Positions 38,391-47,985 of a stretch of DNA of 64,000 nt are shown here, piece after piece. The stretch is taken from assembly GCA_038087015.1 (NCBI GenBank), contig JASBNA010000038.1, positions 186,001-250,000 on the forward strand, read 5' to 3'. This DNA comes from Cerrena zonata (taxonomy: Eukaryota; Basidiomycota; Agaricomycetes; Polyporales; Cerrenaceae). Numbering within the stretch: position 1 is the first letter of the stretch; each line of letters starts with the position of its first letter. The notes below the pieces were generated by a model, which was not told the origin of the DNA, ran no database searches, and was given only the letters and a program-made list of their open reading frames with translations. A program made the translations under genes and the position numbers.

Positions 38391-39136
38391 AGCTCAGTTT
38401 CTGAAGTAACAGACAGACATTCCCAGTAGGAGTCTCACCCCAGGAGACATTCTCACCCTACGAGACAGTCTCACTCTGCAAGGTCTTCCAGTAGAAGTCC
38501 CACCAGAGAGTGCAGTCCAGTTCAGTCAGTGTTGTGCTGTTCTTCCTTGACGTACGTGGTCTACAGTGACCCAAGGATCCAGTTCTACATTCAGTTACAC
38601 TTCAGTTCTTAGCTTCTTTCTACTGCTAGCACCAGGCTCAATAGTAGATAGTAGTTACTCTAGCTTTACTCAGAATACGATCATCTTTACTTTTAAAACT
38701 TACTTGCGAGAGAACATTCAGTCTTACGTTGTTGAGTTCTAACCTTTGAGCACTCCTCTTAGTTGTTAGTCTTTTCACCGTTGTCCTTCACATTGACTAG
38801 GCATCTTTGTGCAGAACTAAAACACGGTATAGTTAGTCAGTCATACGGTTACACTTACAGTTTAGTCTTTTCTAGGTTATTTCATTGGCTTGGATAAGAT
38901 CAGGTTCTTACCTCAGTTCTAGGTAACAGCAGCTACGGTTATTCTCTCTGACCAGTTTGTCATACGACTTTTGACCAGTCAGTTATATTCGTCCCACCTG
39001 AACAACAGGGGATATCCGGTAAAACGACCTACCCGAGACTCTCTTGGAAACTGCCATTTACTTGCATACTGTTGTGTAGTCTTTTGATTGCATATACAGA
39101 GTTATTTAGTGAATCACCAGTTTCAATCGACATCAT

Positions 39137-39153
39137 TGGAGCCCACCGCGAGG
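39137..39153 (+). promoter_or_regulatory. Primer binding site candidate
   Basis: TGGAGCCCACCGCGAGG lies four bases after the left LTR. It starts TGG, as required for pairing with a tRNA 3' CCA. The reverse complement would give a tRNA ending ...GGTGGGCTCCA with T as discriminator base, which would suit tRNA-Cys; the tRNA is a guess. Confidence 0.5.
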
Positions 39154-39188
39154 GGTGGATATTCAACTGATTTCAGCTCAAAAGTTCC

Positions 39189-42100
39189 ATGACACTGTTG
39201 GAAGATAACAGTGCTCATTTACCAAGAACAACTAGCATATCACCTACGATATCAACAATCTCAAGTTCAGACCTTCCATCACCTATACGACACCAGACAA
39301 ATCCTATCGAATTCAATCTCCCCAGGATTAGTGCAATGGCAAATCAGCCGAGAGGATCCATTCACTTTCCACTACCCGGATCACGACCTGCACCAAGACA
39401 GTTCAAGGGAAAATATAATGAAGTTAAATCTTTCCTTGAACACTACGAGCGTCTTTGTGCACAGTTCTATGTTACGGACCCACGAGAAAAGTTAGAAAAC
39501 ATTGGCCAATATGCAGTCAGACTTACTAGAGAGTTTATGGAAGCTCTAGATAGTTTCAGAGAAGGAGACTGGGAGCAATTCACTCTTGACCTTCTTGAAT
39601 ACTATGATGCAGAAAGAGATGAGAAACGCTATTCATGGAGAGACCTTGAGGCTTATGCCAAGAAGTATGGTCGTTCTTTGAAGAAAGTGGATCTAGCCTA
39701 CTGGAAGAATTATAGTTGGGGATTTATCCGCATCAGTGGATGGCTTAGTTACCGTAATAAAATCTCCGACCGCGAGCAGGCTCTCTACTTTTGGAAGGGA
39801 ATTCCCAGATCTTTTAGACAGAAGCTTGAGTCCAGACTTATTGCTACTCACCCTGATCATGATATGGAAGAGCCCTTTGATGTTGAAGACATCCAAAGAG
39901 CAGCCAAGTCTCTGTTAAAGCGAAATCGTTTTGACTCAGACAAGTTATGGTCAGATGATGAGCAAGGCTCTGATGATGATCAAGACTCTGATAGTGAGTT
40001 TCACTCTGGAAGCAACATAGACTCTGAAGAGGAATCTGAATCAGACTACCATTCTAAGAAGTCTCTTAGGAAGAGGTCTCAGAAACCTCACAGGTCTAGC
40101 CACCGATCAGAGAAACGAGACGAACGAAGTCCACACAAGGATTCTAAGACTGTTTCTTCTACGCATAAGACGGTTGCAAAAACCAAGGATAAGGAAGTTG
40201 AGGAAATCATTGGCAAGCTTAACCGCATGTCTTTAGATGACCCAGCTTATGCTATTCAGTATTTTTGGGCCTACCAGCTAAACCCTATCATAGCCAACAT
40301 AGTCCCTAAGCCCATTGAGAGATCAAAGGGTAGTTTTCAACCACGTCCCAATAATATTATGAACCGTAACCGAGAGGGAATGATTCATAATAATCCGCCT
40401 CACACTAGTCCGAATCATGAGGCTAGTGTCCACCAACGTCCACCTCCTATGGGAGGAAGGAACTGCTTTGGCTGCGGAGGTAGTGGACATTCTATAGCTT
40501 TCTGTCCCGCTATCACTGACATGGTTGAAAAGGGTATTGTTAAACGCAATGGATTTGGGAAATTAGTTTTCGGTGACGGTTCCCCAATTTACAGAATGGA
40601 CGGTGAGCCTTTTGAAGCAGCCATCAAGCGTTTACGATCAATGCAAGCCAACTTTGTTACTGCCATACACAACAGTCATGACATTCCTATGGAAACTTAT
40701 GATTGTGAGTATATTAGTGATGAAGGAAGTTCTGATGATGAAATCTATGTGGCAACGAGATCACAAGGATTTGCCAAAGAGCGACGCAGAGATTTTAATG
40801 GAGTATATCCCCCTGCTAGGAAGCAGCATGAAGATAAGCATCCTCGCTTTCAGCCCAAGGATTCCTTTCGAAAGGAGAATATACCTCCTCCAGCATCAAG
40901 TCAAGTCAAGAGATCTACCCCTCCGAAGAAGGTAGATGAACCTCCAGTAAAGCCACCCAAGCCAGTTGTTGTGGACCAGCCCCGATTTGATCCAAATGAC
41001 AGTGATGCTTTTATGGAAGATGAAGCTATCAGCAAGCCTATGAATAGTCCAGTTACTATGAAGACACCCAGGATTGATAATGAAGACTCGCGAGTAATAC
41101 TCAAGCGTATCCCTAGAAAGTCTGAAGTCCAATCTCAAGTTGACCAAATGAATGTTCTTGGTCGAATCCTCAGTCAACCAGTTACATTGGCTGTAGGAGA
41201 GGTCTTTGGAATTTCTAAGGAACTTACTCATCACCTTCAGGATGTTCTTAAGCCTAAGAATCCCACAGTGCCTGCCACGAAAGCACTTGTGCCCTCAGGA
41301 AAAGTCAATAATGTCAGCCATGACCCATACGTAGCAACTACTTTTGTTTCTAAATCAAGAGGAACATTGATACGCTTACGAATGGAGTGTGATGGAACCC
41401 CTGTTCAGGCCATTATTGATACAGGTTCCCAGCTTAACATTGCCCATAAGAGAGTTTGGAAGTCAGTCTTGGCCAGACCAATTGATATGCACAAAATCAT
41501 AAGCATGAGTGATGCTAATGGTGGCGAAAGCATGCTAAAAGGTTTAGTCCCTAATGTACCGCTTAGCTGTGGAGGAGTTCTAACACATGCCAATGTATAT
41601 ATCGGAGACCAAGTTCCCTTTGATTTACTCTTAGGAAGACCATGGCAAAGAGGAAATTATGTTTCTATTGATGAAAGAGGAGACGGGACCTATCTTCTCT
41701 TCAAAGATAAAAACTTAGAAGTCCGCCATGAGATTTTAGTTGCCCCAGACAACACCTTGACACAGGTAGACCCTGAGGTAGCGGAGTTTATTGACAAAAC
41801 TCACTACGTTCATCCTAGAGTAGCCCTTATTGAGCATAATCGAACCGAAGACACCAATGTTTCTGGACGAATCACTGAGTTGAGTGAACTTCACACAGCC
41901 GAAGAAGACCAGGAATGCCCAGTCATTATTCCCAAAGCTAGTACTACCATAGACTTTGATTACAAGTACTCGACGAGTCCCCCTAGTCTACAAAGTACCA
42001 CTCGTAATGAGAACGAGTGCAGCCTAGCTACGATATCTAATGACGAAGGCCAAAGTAGCGACGATGATATGCCTGAGCTCGAATCCATCAGCAGTGAGGA

Positions 42101-45100
42101 ATCGAACCCAGGCATCGAAGATGATAGTGCTGACAAAGATGAGTTAGTAAACGTCACAAAGCCTAAAGAACTAGGTACTTACCGGCCTATTACTCGACGG
42201 GGAATATACGGAAAACCTCCGAGAAATGCCAAAGTCAACCAGTCACGAGGAAGTCAAATCGTTTATGACTCACCTATGGGAACTCCCGATGTTCGACAGA
42301 CAATGAGTCTCGACTGTGAAGTCGAAGCGCCAGAAAGTACCGGTTATACTGAGCCTGGAAAACCTGTATTATCTGCAGTCCATCTAATCACAAATGATAA
42401 GATGGATCGGTCGGAGGAACTCGAAGACTTACCAGCGAGAATGCCCGAAAACCACGAGAGGATTACATCAGCAGGCAATGATGTAATTGCTCCACTCCTT
42501 CAGCCAACTGCTCAAATCCTCATTAGTCAGCCCGAAGTTGCCGATCAGAACACAAGGCTACTCACCGCCCCAGGCCTCAAGAGGAGTCGAAACGAGGAGA
42601 ACATTGCAGAACGTTCTCTGCGGTCAATCTATTATGACGACATGCCTTGGAGTGAGCTAGCATACAGTAGGAATAGACCAGTAATTACTCACCGAGTCCC
42701 TTGGCCGAACTCTTTTGAATTTAAGTCTGTTCTCCGAACAGAAAATTCTGAAAAGAAGAGCGGGATGTTAGAGTTTAATGAAGAAATTCCTACCGATGTT
42801 TCGGACAGCGAAGGAGAGCCAGAAAGCGAGGTTCTGAGCTCTAAATGCCGATGTAGCAAGAACCGGCACCCTGCTTCTCGTTGCAGAGGCCAGTTAAACC
42901 CTAGAATTCAAAAGTCAGCGAGTAAACTTGAGAATCATGAGGTAAAATTGGAGGAACCTGCAAGCAAGCAACCAGAACGAGTTAGTATGAAGAAAGTAAG
43001 CGAAGAGAACACTTCCCTTGGAAGCGGAATCCCCACTTCTCCGCTGAGCGATTGTCTCGCACCTAAAGAGACAAAGCACTCCACTCTCCGAGTTCGCGGA
43101 GGGTGCAGTGGAAGTGACGACGGTGGAGATCCATTCCAAGATCTCGGAACGACCTATGAGCGATTCAGTCAGGGACAAAGAGACAATCCGAACTTACCAG
43201 AACCCACAAAGAACATCTCGGAATTCGAGAGACGTTACCCCTTTTCCTATTGGCAATCTCAGTTGGGACTAGTGAACGCCATGGTCTCTGAGACCAGTCC
43301 CAACCAAAACAACGGATCTAGTCAATTTGAAAACAAGGATGCTAAACCGGATTTACCTTGGTTTGAAGATTCCACACAGACGTCCACCGGTACCTATGGG
43401 TCCAAGATTGTATTACCCAAAAGAGAACCGCGTGATGAGAATGTACTTGAAGATATTGTTCTTACAGACCCAGGGTTAGGCAGAAATCGAAAGTATGAGC
43501 ACTTCAAGACCACCAGAAGAGCCAGAAAGCGAAGTAATCGAAGTTCAAGTCCAGAAGTTGATAAGCCACCAGCACGGAGGATGAGACAAAGTCCCAGACT
43601 CCATCAAGATCGAGCTGAGCTCCTGAGTGGCGAAGTCAACGGTCCGCTAAAAGAAATAAAGCCTGAGAGTGTTAGTCAAGTCGCTGCCACTTACCTAGTA
43701 TTTGGAAACACCCCGATGGAAAACTCACCTAAGAAGAATAAAGGTACCCCCGAAATCGTAGGGTATGGTCCACAGACCTGCTTTCCCTTTTCCCCCAGCA
43801 TGAAGGGAGACGAAGAGACCTCTGACACAAGTTCTAGGTCAGAGGAAGATAAAAGAGACAATGAAATTGATACGCACCTCACCCCACCCGCTGCCGCTAT
43901 GCCTCTCGAACGTCACCGTCGAACGAATCCCCTCGTCCGCTTTATCAGGCGACCCTTCGAAACTAACTTCACGGGTGACCTAGGATCCTTGCTCCGTCGC
44001 TCTGGACGTGTAGCTCCCCTTGGTCCCAATGGAGCTGAGTCATTCCAGTCCGAGGTCAACCGTATCATAAGTTCAGATGCTCCAGGAGCATACCAGCTAA
44101 CACTTACCTCTGGTGCTACTCGTTACTTTGGTTCTCATCCCCTTCCCAATGGAACCCACCTTCATTCCTTCGTTGTCGGTCCCGCTGCTTTAGCCATCCG
44201 TAATCCTCAAGATCCCAACGCCGAGCCTATCTTGACCGAGGTGTTTGGAGTTACATCCCTAGTACCGAGGCCCCAGACTACGCAAGAAGTCGACATAGCA
44301 GAGTTCCAAAATAACGTAGGTGTGTTGATGAGAGAGAGAAGAGACGAGCCCATGGATGAAGACACAGACGGACAAGCTAGAGCTGTAAGTCAAAGTTCCA
44401 TCAGTGATCGACGGATCCCACGTGTGCACGTCACGGACTTACCGGTTAATGATCGACAGGCACGCGGTCAAGTATTCTATACAGCTGTGCAGCCTGTTCG
44501 GACCGGTGCCGAAATTCAAGCTCGACTTGATCGACCTTTGACACCTGTCATTGGGCGATCAACTGTTGCACGTGCGCCTACTCCGATTCCGTCTGACGAG
44601 AACTTACCTCCGTCCCCTGCTCGTGGACTCACTCCCTCTCGATGGCCCGCCTTTATTGGAGAATTTGCCGAAGAATGCCCATATGAAGATCACCGACGCT
44701 GTCAAAATGCGCTTTTTGACGAGCTGCAAGCATTCCGAACCCAGCAACATCGATTCCCGACGATCCCACCCTGTGTAAGGAACCTAGATATCGACTGGCG
44801 GCATCTCGTCCGACAAGATGTCGAAGTAAGTCCCTCAGTACCTACTCAGCCTGAAAAGTCTAACCCGAGAGTTGTTGAATCACAGGATGACGAAACTCCC
44901 GTTGCTTCGGATGAAGAAGCTGACGATGAGTATGTCGACGCTAGTGAGGAACCCCCTTCCAGTCGTGAGCCCTCAGAGGATCCTACCCTCTTGGACTTAG
45001 ACGAGGGACGAGATCCTCTTGCCTGGGACAACAACTGCGGGAACGACGGCGTCCATAGTGGATGTGCCGATAGGTATGTTGCCGAACTCGAAGACTTCGC

Positions 45101-46019
45101 TGCAGGTCGACGACCTAATACTCCTCTTGCCCCTGCTTGCTTGAGGACAGGGTCTCCCCTTCCAGACGTTAGACCTCTTCGAGGGTCTTCAACTCTCAAC
45201 ACGGACAATATCCCCCGGCCTGGTTCACTCGTAGACGGACAACCTCGAACACATGTACCCCTTCCAAGACGATCCTCTGCCGGTATCAAAGAGACTTCTT
45301 GCACTTATCTGTGGCAGAAGCATCTTGGTACTCGCCCTATTCCCAGCACACCATCCACCATTCCACAGCAACGCAGTCCCCTTTCTCAAGTCACCAACAT
45401 CGTCTCAGCTCAAGCACCACCTTCCCCTCCTCGAAGTGAGTCAGACACGAGTGATATGTTCATCGATTCACTTACGCCCTCACATGAAGCTGCACCTCGA
45501 GTATCATCTGAACCCTCTCGACCTGAAGACCGACTTGCTATTCCCCTACCTGGAGGACCGGTTGTAAACGTTGAAGAAACTGCTCGTTTACTGCAACATG
45601 CTCGTGAACGATTCTCTGCGACTCCCCCTCCTTCGTCAGCAACCCCATCGACATCTTCTGGTGCACCTTCACACTCGAGTGCAGGTACGATCGAACCTTA
45701 CGATTCTGTATTAGACTATACTCAAATCCCTCGTCCACCGGATTTTATAGTCGTACACGATCCTACTCCAGAACCAACCCCTGAACCCACTGTTCCTCCA
45801 GCGAGTCCTACAAACGACTTACCCCAGACAGCATGGGTGAGCCATGTCCTTCGAGAAATGCAGATCGACGCACTTCTCTTCTTTCGACATTTCTTCCGTG
45901 GATTCCTCGACAGTCTCATCGCTCAGTTCATCGCGTGGATGTTCCTCGAATGGGAAAAGGCTCTTTACAACGCTCCCCCCGAGACCTCCTCCCCGGAAAT
46001 AAAAGAGAAACAAGTCTGA
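39189..46019 (+). CDS. Gag-protease polyprotein with very long C-terminal extension (2276 aa)
   Basis: Retroelement structural protein and protease. Residues about 75-220 form a gag core (FKGKYNEVKSFLEHYERL ... EQALYFWKGIPRSF). An acidic then basic Ser-rich segment spans about 250-330. A CCHC zinc knuckle CFGCGGSGHSIAFC is at 426-439. The aspartic protease has IIDTGSQLNIAH, with the catalytic Asp at residue 744, then LLLGRPWQRGNYVSID. After about residue 860 there are some 1400 residues with no domain I recognise, rich in Glu, Ser, Pro and Arg. The whole frame is unbroken and keeps many CGA arginine codons. Typical gypsy gag-pro proteins are far shorter. The pol frame starts nearly 2 kb later in a different frame. 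Confidence 0.88.
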   Translation: MTLLEDNSAHLPRTTSISPTISTISSSDLPSPIRHQTNPIEFNLPRISAMANQPRGSIHFPLPGSRPAPRQFKGKYNEVKSFLEHYERLCAQFYVTDPREKLENIGQYAVRLTREFMEALDSFREGDWEQFTLDLLEYYDAERDEKRYSWRDLEAYAKKYGRSLKKVDLAYWKNYSWGFIRISGWLSYRNKISDREQALYFWKGIPRSFRQKLESRLIATHPDHDMEEPFDVEDIQRAAKSLLKRNRFDSDKLWSDDEQGSDDDQDSDSEFHSGSNIDSEEESESDYHSKKSLRKRSQKPHRSSHRSEKRDERSPHKDSKTVSSTHKTVAKTKDKEVEEIIGKLNRMSLDDPAYAIQYFWAYQLNPIIANIVPKPIERSKGSFQPRPNNIMNRNREGMIHNNPPHTSPNHEASVHQRPPPMGGRNCFGCGGSGHSIAFCPAITDMVEKGIVKRNGFGKLVFGDGSPIYRMDGEPFEAAIKRLRSMQANFVTAIHNSHDIPMETYDCEYISDEGSSDDEIYVATRSQGFAKERRRDFNGVYPPARKQHEDKHPRFQPKDSFRKENIPPPASSQVKRSTPPKKVDEPPVKPPKPVVVDQPRFDPNDSDAFMEDEAISKPMNSPVTMKTPRIDNEDSRVILKRIPRKSEVQSQVDQMNVLGRILSQPVTLAVGEVFGISKELTHHLQDVLKPKNPTVPATKALVPSGKVNNVSHDPYVATTFVSKSRGTLIRLRMECDGTPVQAIIDTGSQLNIAHKRVWKSVLARPIDMHKIISMSDANGGESMLKGLVPNVPLSCGGVLTHANVYIGDQVPFDLLLGRPWQRGNYVSIDERGDGTYLLFKDKNLEVRHEILVAPDNTLTQVDPEVAEFIDKTHYVHPRVALIEHNRTEDTNVSGRITELSELHTAEEDQECPVIIPKASTTIDFDYKYSTSPPSLQSTTRNENECSLATISNDEGQSSDDDMPELESISSEESNPGIEDDSADKDELVNVTKPKELGTYRPITRRGIYGKPPRNAKVNQSRGSQIVYDSPMGTPDVRQTMSLDCEVEAPESTGYTEPGKPVLSAVHLITNDKMDRSEELEDLPARMPENHERITSAGNDVIAPLLQPTAQILISQPEVADQNTRLLTAPGLKRSRNEENIAERSLRSIYYDDMPWSELAYSRNRPVITHRVPWPNSFEFKSVLRTENSEKKSGMLEFNEEIPTDVSDSEGEPESEVLSSKCRCSKNRHPASRCRGQLNPRIQKSASKLENHEVKLEEPASKQPERVSMKKVSEENTSLGSGIPTSPLSDCLAPKETKHSTLRVRGGCSGSDDGGDPFQDLGTTYERFSQGQRDNPNLPEPTKNISEFERRYPFSYWQSQLGLVNAMVSETSPNQNNGSSQFENKDAKPDLPWFEDSTQTSTGTYGSKIVLPKREPRDENVLEDIVLTDPGLGRNRKYEHFKTTRRARKRSNRSSSPEVDKPPARRMRQSPRLHQDRAELLSGEVNGPLKEIKPESVSQVAATYLVFGNTPMENSPKKNKGTPEIVGYGPQTCFPFSPSMKGDEETSDTSSRSEEDKRDNEIDTHLTPPAAAMPLERHRRTNPLVRFIRRPFETNFTGDLGSLLRRSGRVAPLGPNGAESFQSEVNRIISSDAPGAYQLTLTSGATRYFGSHPLPNGTHLHSFVVGPAALAIRNPQDPNAEPILTEVFGVTSLVPRPQTTQEVDIAEFQNNVGVLMRERRDEPMDEDTDGQARAVSQSSISDRRIPRVHVTDLPVNDRQARGQVFYTAVQPVRTGAEIQARLDRPLTPVIGRSTVARAPTPIPSDENLPPSPARGLTPSRWPAFIGEFAEECPYEDHRRCQNALFDELQAFRTQQHRFPTIPPCVRNLDIDWRHLVRQDVEVSPSVPTQPEKSNPRVVESQDDETPVASDEEADDEYVDASEEPPSSREPSEDPTLLDLDEGRDPLAWDNNCGNDGVHSGCADRYVAELEDFAAGRRPNTPLAPACLRTGSPLPDVRPLRGSSTLNTDNIPRPGSLVDGQPRTHVPLPRRSSAGIKETSCTYLWQKHLGTRPIPSTPSTIPQQRSPLSQVTNIVSAQAPPSPPRSESDTSDMFIDSLTPSHEAAPRVSSEPSRPEDRLAIPLPGGPVVNVEETARLLQHARERFSATPPPSSATPSTSSGAPSHSSAGTIEPYDSVLDYTQIPRPPDFIVVHDPTPEPTPEPTVPPASPTNDLPQTAWVSHVLREMQIDALLFFRHFFRGFLDSLIAQFIAWMFLEWEKALYNAPPETSSPEIKEKQV

Positions 46020-46429
46020 CTTTTCTTCCATGTCGACGATAGCATTGGAAACCCTTTCCTCTGGCCTGGAGAACGATCCTTCATTCGAAGACTCATCGCT
46101 TTCATTGACGAGCATCCCCACCTTCCCCCAATTTCACAAGAATATCGTCAAGTCCTCAATATGGTCAATAACTTCCAAATCGAAGGAGGACACACTCGAG
46201 CCTGGATTGATATGAACCGAATGCATGGAACCTTAGGTATGCCCTTCGGTCCACTGCCCCCTCTTCATCGGTTTCCTGGCTATTCCCCTGCTGGAAATCC
46301 GCCATGTGAGTATTTTCATACTGAACTTCGTGTTCCTACGAAAACTTACTAAACATGACTCAGAAGAAACAAAAGAAGACTGCTCAGTCTTCAAAAGCGT
46401 CGTCGGTTCAACACCAATGACACCCTATG

Positions 46430-46870
46430 CTTTGTCCCTTTCTATTTCTTTTCTTTCTCGATTTTCTTTTCTTTTTCTCATTTCTTTTTCTCGATTCTTT
46501 TCCCTTGACTTGGTAAAAGCGATTGGCACATACTCGCTGTCCCAATGCGCACCTGACGACTCTCTAACGGAGAACGTTAGCCGGTTTTCTTTTCCATTTC
46601 TTTCTCTCTCTCCGTCTCATCTCAAAAACATAAAATCTGACATAATCGCGTTATGCGCGTGTTTCTTTTTCTCAGTTTCTTTCCTCTCGTCTCTCTTCGA
46701 AAATGCAAAACCCATAATGCCCGGTTTCGGTTTCCCCTCTCCCTGTCTCTTTTTCTTTTCTTTTTCCCTCAATTTTTGGTATAAAATTCGAAAAACTTAT
46801 ATTTTGAACCAGTTTCTTTTTCTCTTATGTCTCGTTTCTTTTCCATTTCTATTTTCTCTTCTTATCTCTG
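46430..46870 (+). repeat. Polypyrimidine (TTTCTTTTC) low-complexity tract
   Basis: Long runs of T with interspersed C on the plus strand (thus polypurine on minus). Confidence 0.7.
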
Positions 46871-47118
46871 TCTCGATATACTCACGCAGAGTGCAACCTT
46901 TGCACATTTCTTTGATTAGGAATTTACTTTTGTACCGCCGTTCAACCGGTACCCCAAAAACATCGAATAACAATTTAAAACAGCGTAGTTACCTTTGTAG
47001 AGTAGATAGCATGTACGATATGTCCTTAGGACAAGGCAATAGAGTCGATTGCCCCCACCTCCGTGACTTTAGCATGCTATATACCTACTACATACCCAAA
47101 CTCGAAACTCGCAACCTT

Positions 47119-47486
47119 GAGGACTCGAACTCACGCTCACGCGTTAGAATTGATCCTCAAGTCAATTCCCTCAAAAAGACTCACACCGATGAGGACTCGA
47201 ACACCTGCCTAAGTGTTAAGTCCTCGGCGGTACTCACCCAGAAAATCTTTTGCAACCATGAGGATTCGAACGTATGCCTATACGTTAGTCTCTTCTCAGA
47301 TGCAAAAGAATTATTTCTCACCTTAGAGGAATTGAACGCACGCCTTTGTGTTGATTCAATTTCGGACTTTGAGAAATCATTTCTCACCCTTGAGGACTCG
47401 AACACTCGTCTAAGTGTTAGACTTCTTTCGGATTTCTCAGAAATGTTTTGCCCAGTTGAGGTTTTGAACTCGCAATCAGACTTCAC
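47119..47486 (+). repeat. Tandem array: six units of 66-72 bp, 22-24-residue coding repeat with conserved hairpin
   Basis: Units start with GAGG at 47119, 47191, 47260, 47326, 47392 and 47458, so the steps are 72, 69, 66, 66 and 66, all multiples of three. In the open frame they read EDSNxRLxV...SDxxxxFLTL. Several units fold as a 6-7-bp stem with a GCCT/GTCT/GCTC loop: for example 47269-47275 with 47280-47286 (perfect), and 47200-47206 with 47211-47217 plus outer GAGGACT/AGTCCTC. Stem base pairs differ between copies but stay paired in the better copies. Confidence 0.65.
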
Positions 47487-47985
47487 ACTGCCAGCAACTC
47501 ACCACGAGGCCCCGTTTTCACCTGCTCAGTATCAGAGTTTCGGACAATGCTGCCTGCAGTCAAACAATTCAGGTTTGCTGCTAAGTCCTAAACTCAATAT
47601 TCTGTATTTAATTCTTCATTCCGTATTGCTATCCTCATATCCTCATGACACCCTTGATCGACTTGACGTTGAATCCCTCGATGCTGGCAACTTCAAGTTC
47701 AACAAACGATCCTGTCAAAATGTGGTATGCACACGAGTTCTTATGCTAGCAATCTCGAAGCTTCAGCACTCATCCAATAGGCTGAACTTCAGCGATTTAT
47801 CTCTCGACAGCACAGTACCTCCCTCGTCGACCAACTGTCTTGCCCCCCTCCATATTCGTCCCCCATCCATCCCATTTACCAGTTTATTTTTCAAGTTCCC
47901 AGCAAGCCTGCAGGACAGTGAGGACAGTAGTCTCGATATTCGGACCCTCATCCAGATGTCTTCGCAGTACCATAGTTTCTGAGGA

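Larger units (their letters stand above)
37724..39132 (+). repeat. Left (5') LTR
   Basis: 1409 bp, starts TGTCATGCGTG, ends CAATCGACA. It contains a TATA-like CATAAAAGG at 38382-38390, inverted CCAAT motifs (ATTGG) upstream, a 23-bp direct repeat (gaggctttaatgctattggc) at about 38050 and 38100, and a 22-bp-period repeat array after it. Confidence 0.92.
46020..47985 (+). other. Spacer between gag-protease and pol
   Basis: Contains a pyrimidine-rich tract (about 46430-46870) and the in-frame repeat array described separately. One long frame (46306-47982, 558 codons) spans most of it. Its first part is Phe/Ser/Leu-rich because of the T/C tract, so coding status is doubtful there. It ends just before the pol frame opens at 47986. 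Confidence 0.55.

Noticed and set aside
47119..47486. CRISPR array
   Set aside because: Eukaryotic retroelement context, repeats are degenerate, units have no unique spacers of constant size.
47040..47520. A tandem cluster of real tRNA genes on the minus strand
   Set aside because: The T-loop-like motif is there, but the T stems do not pair properly and no full cloverleaf can be drawn. The three-base-multiple spacing fits a coding or hairpin repeat better.
46306..47982. 558-codon ORF as a separate, fully real retroelement gene
   Set aside because: The first half is Phe/Ser/Leu-rich only because of the polypyrimidine tract and has no domain. Only the repeat part is worth a separate entry.
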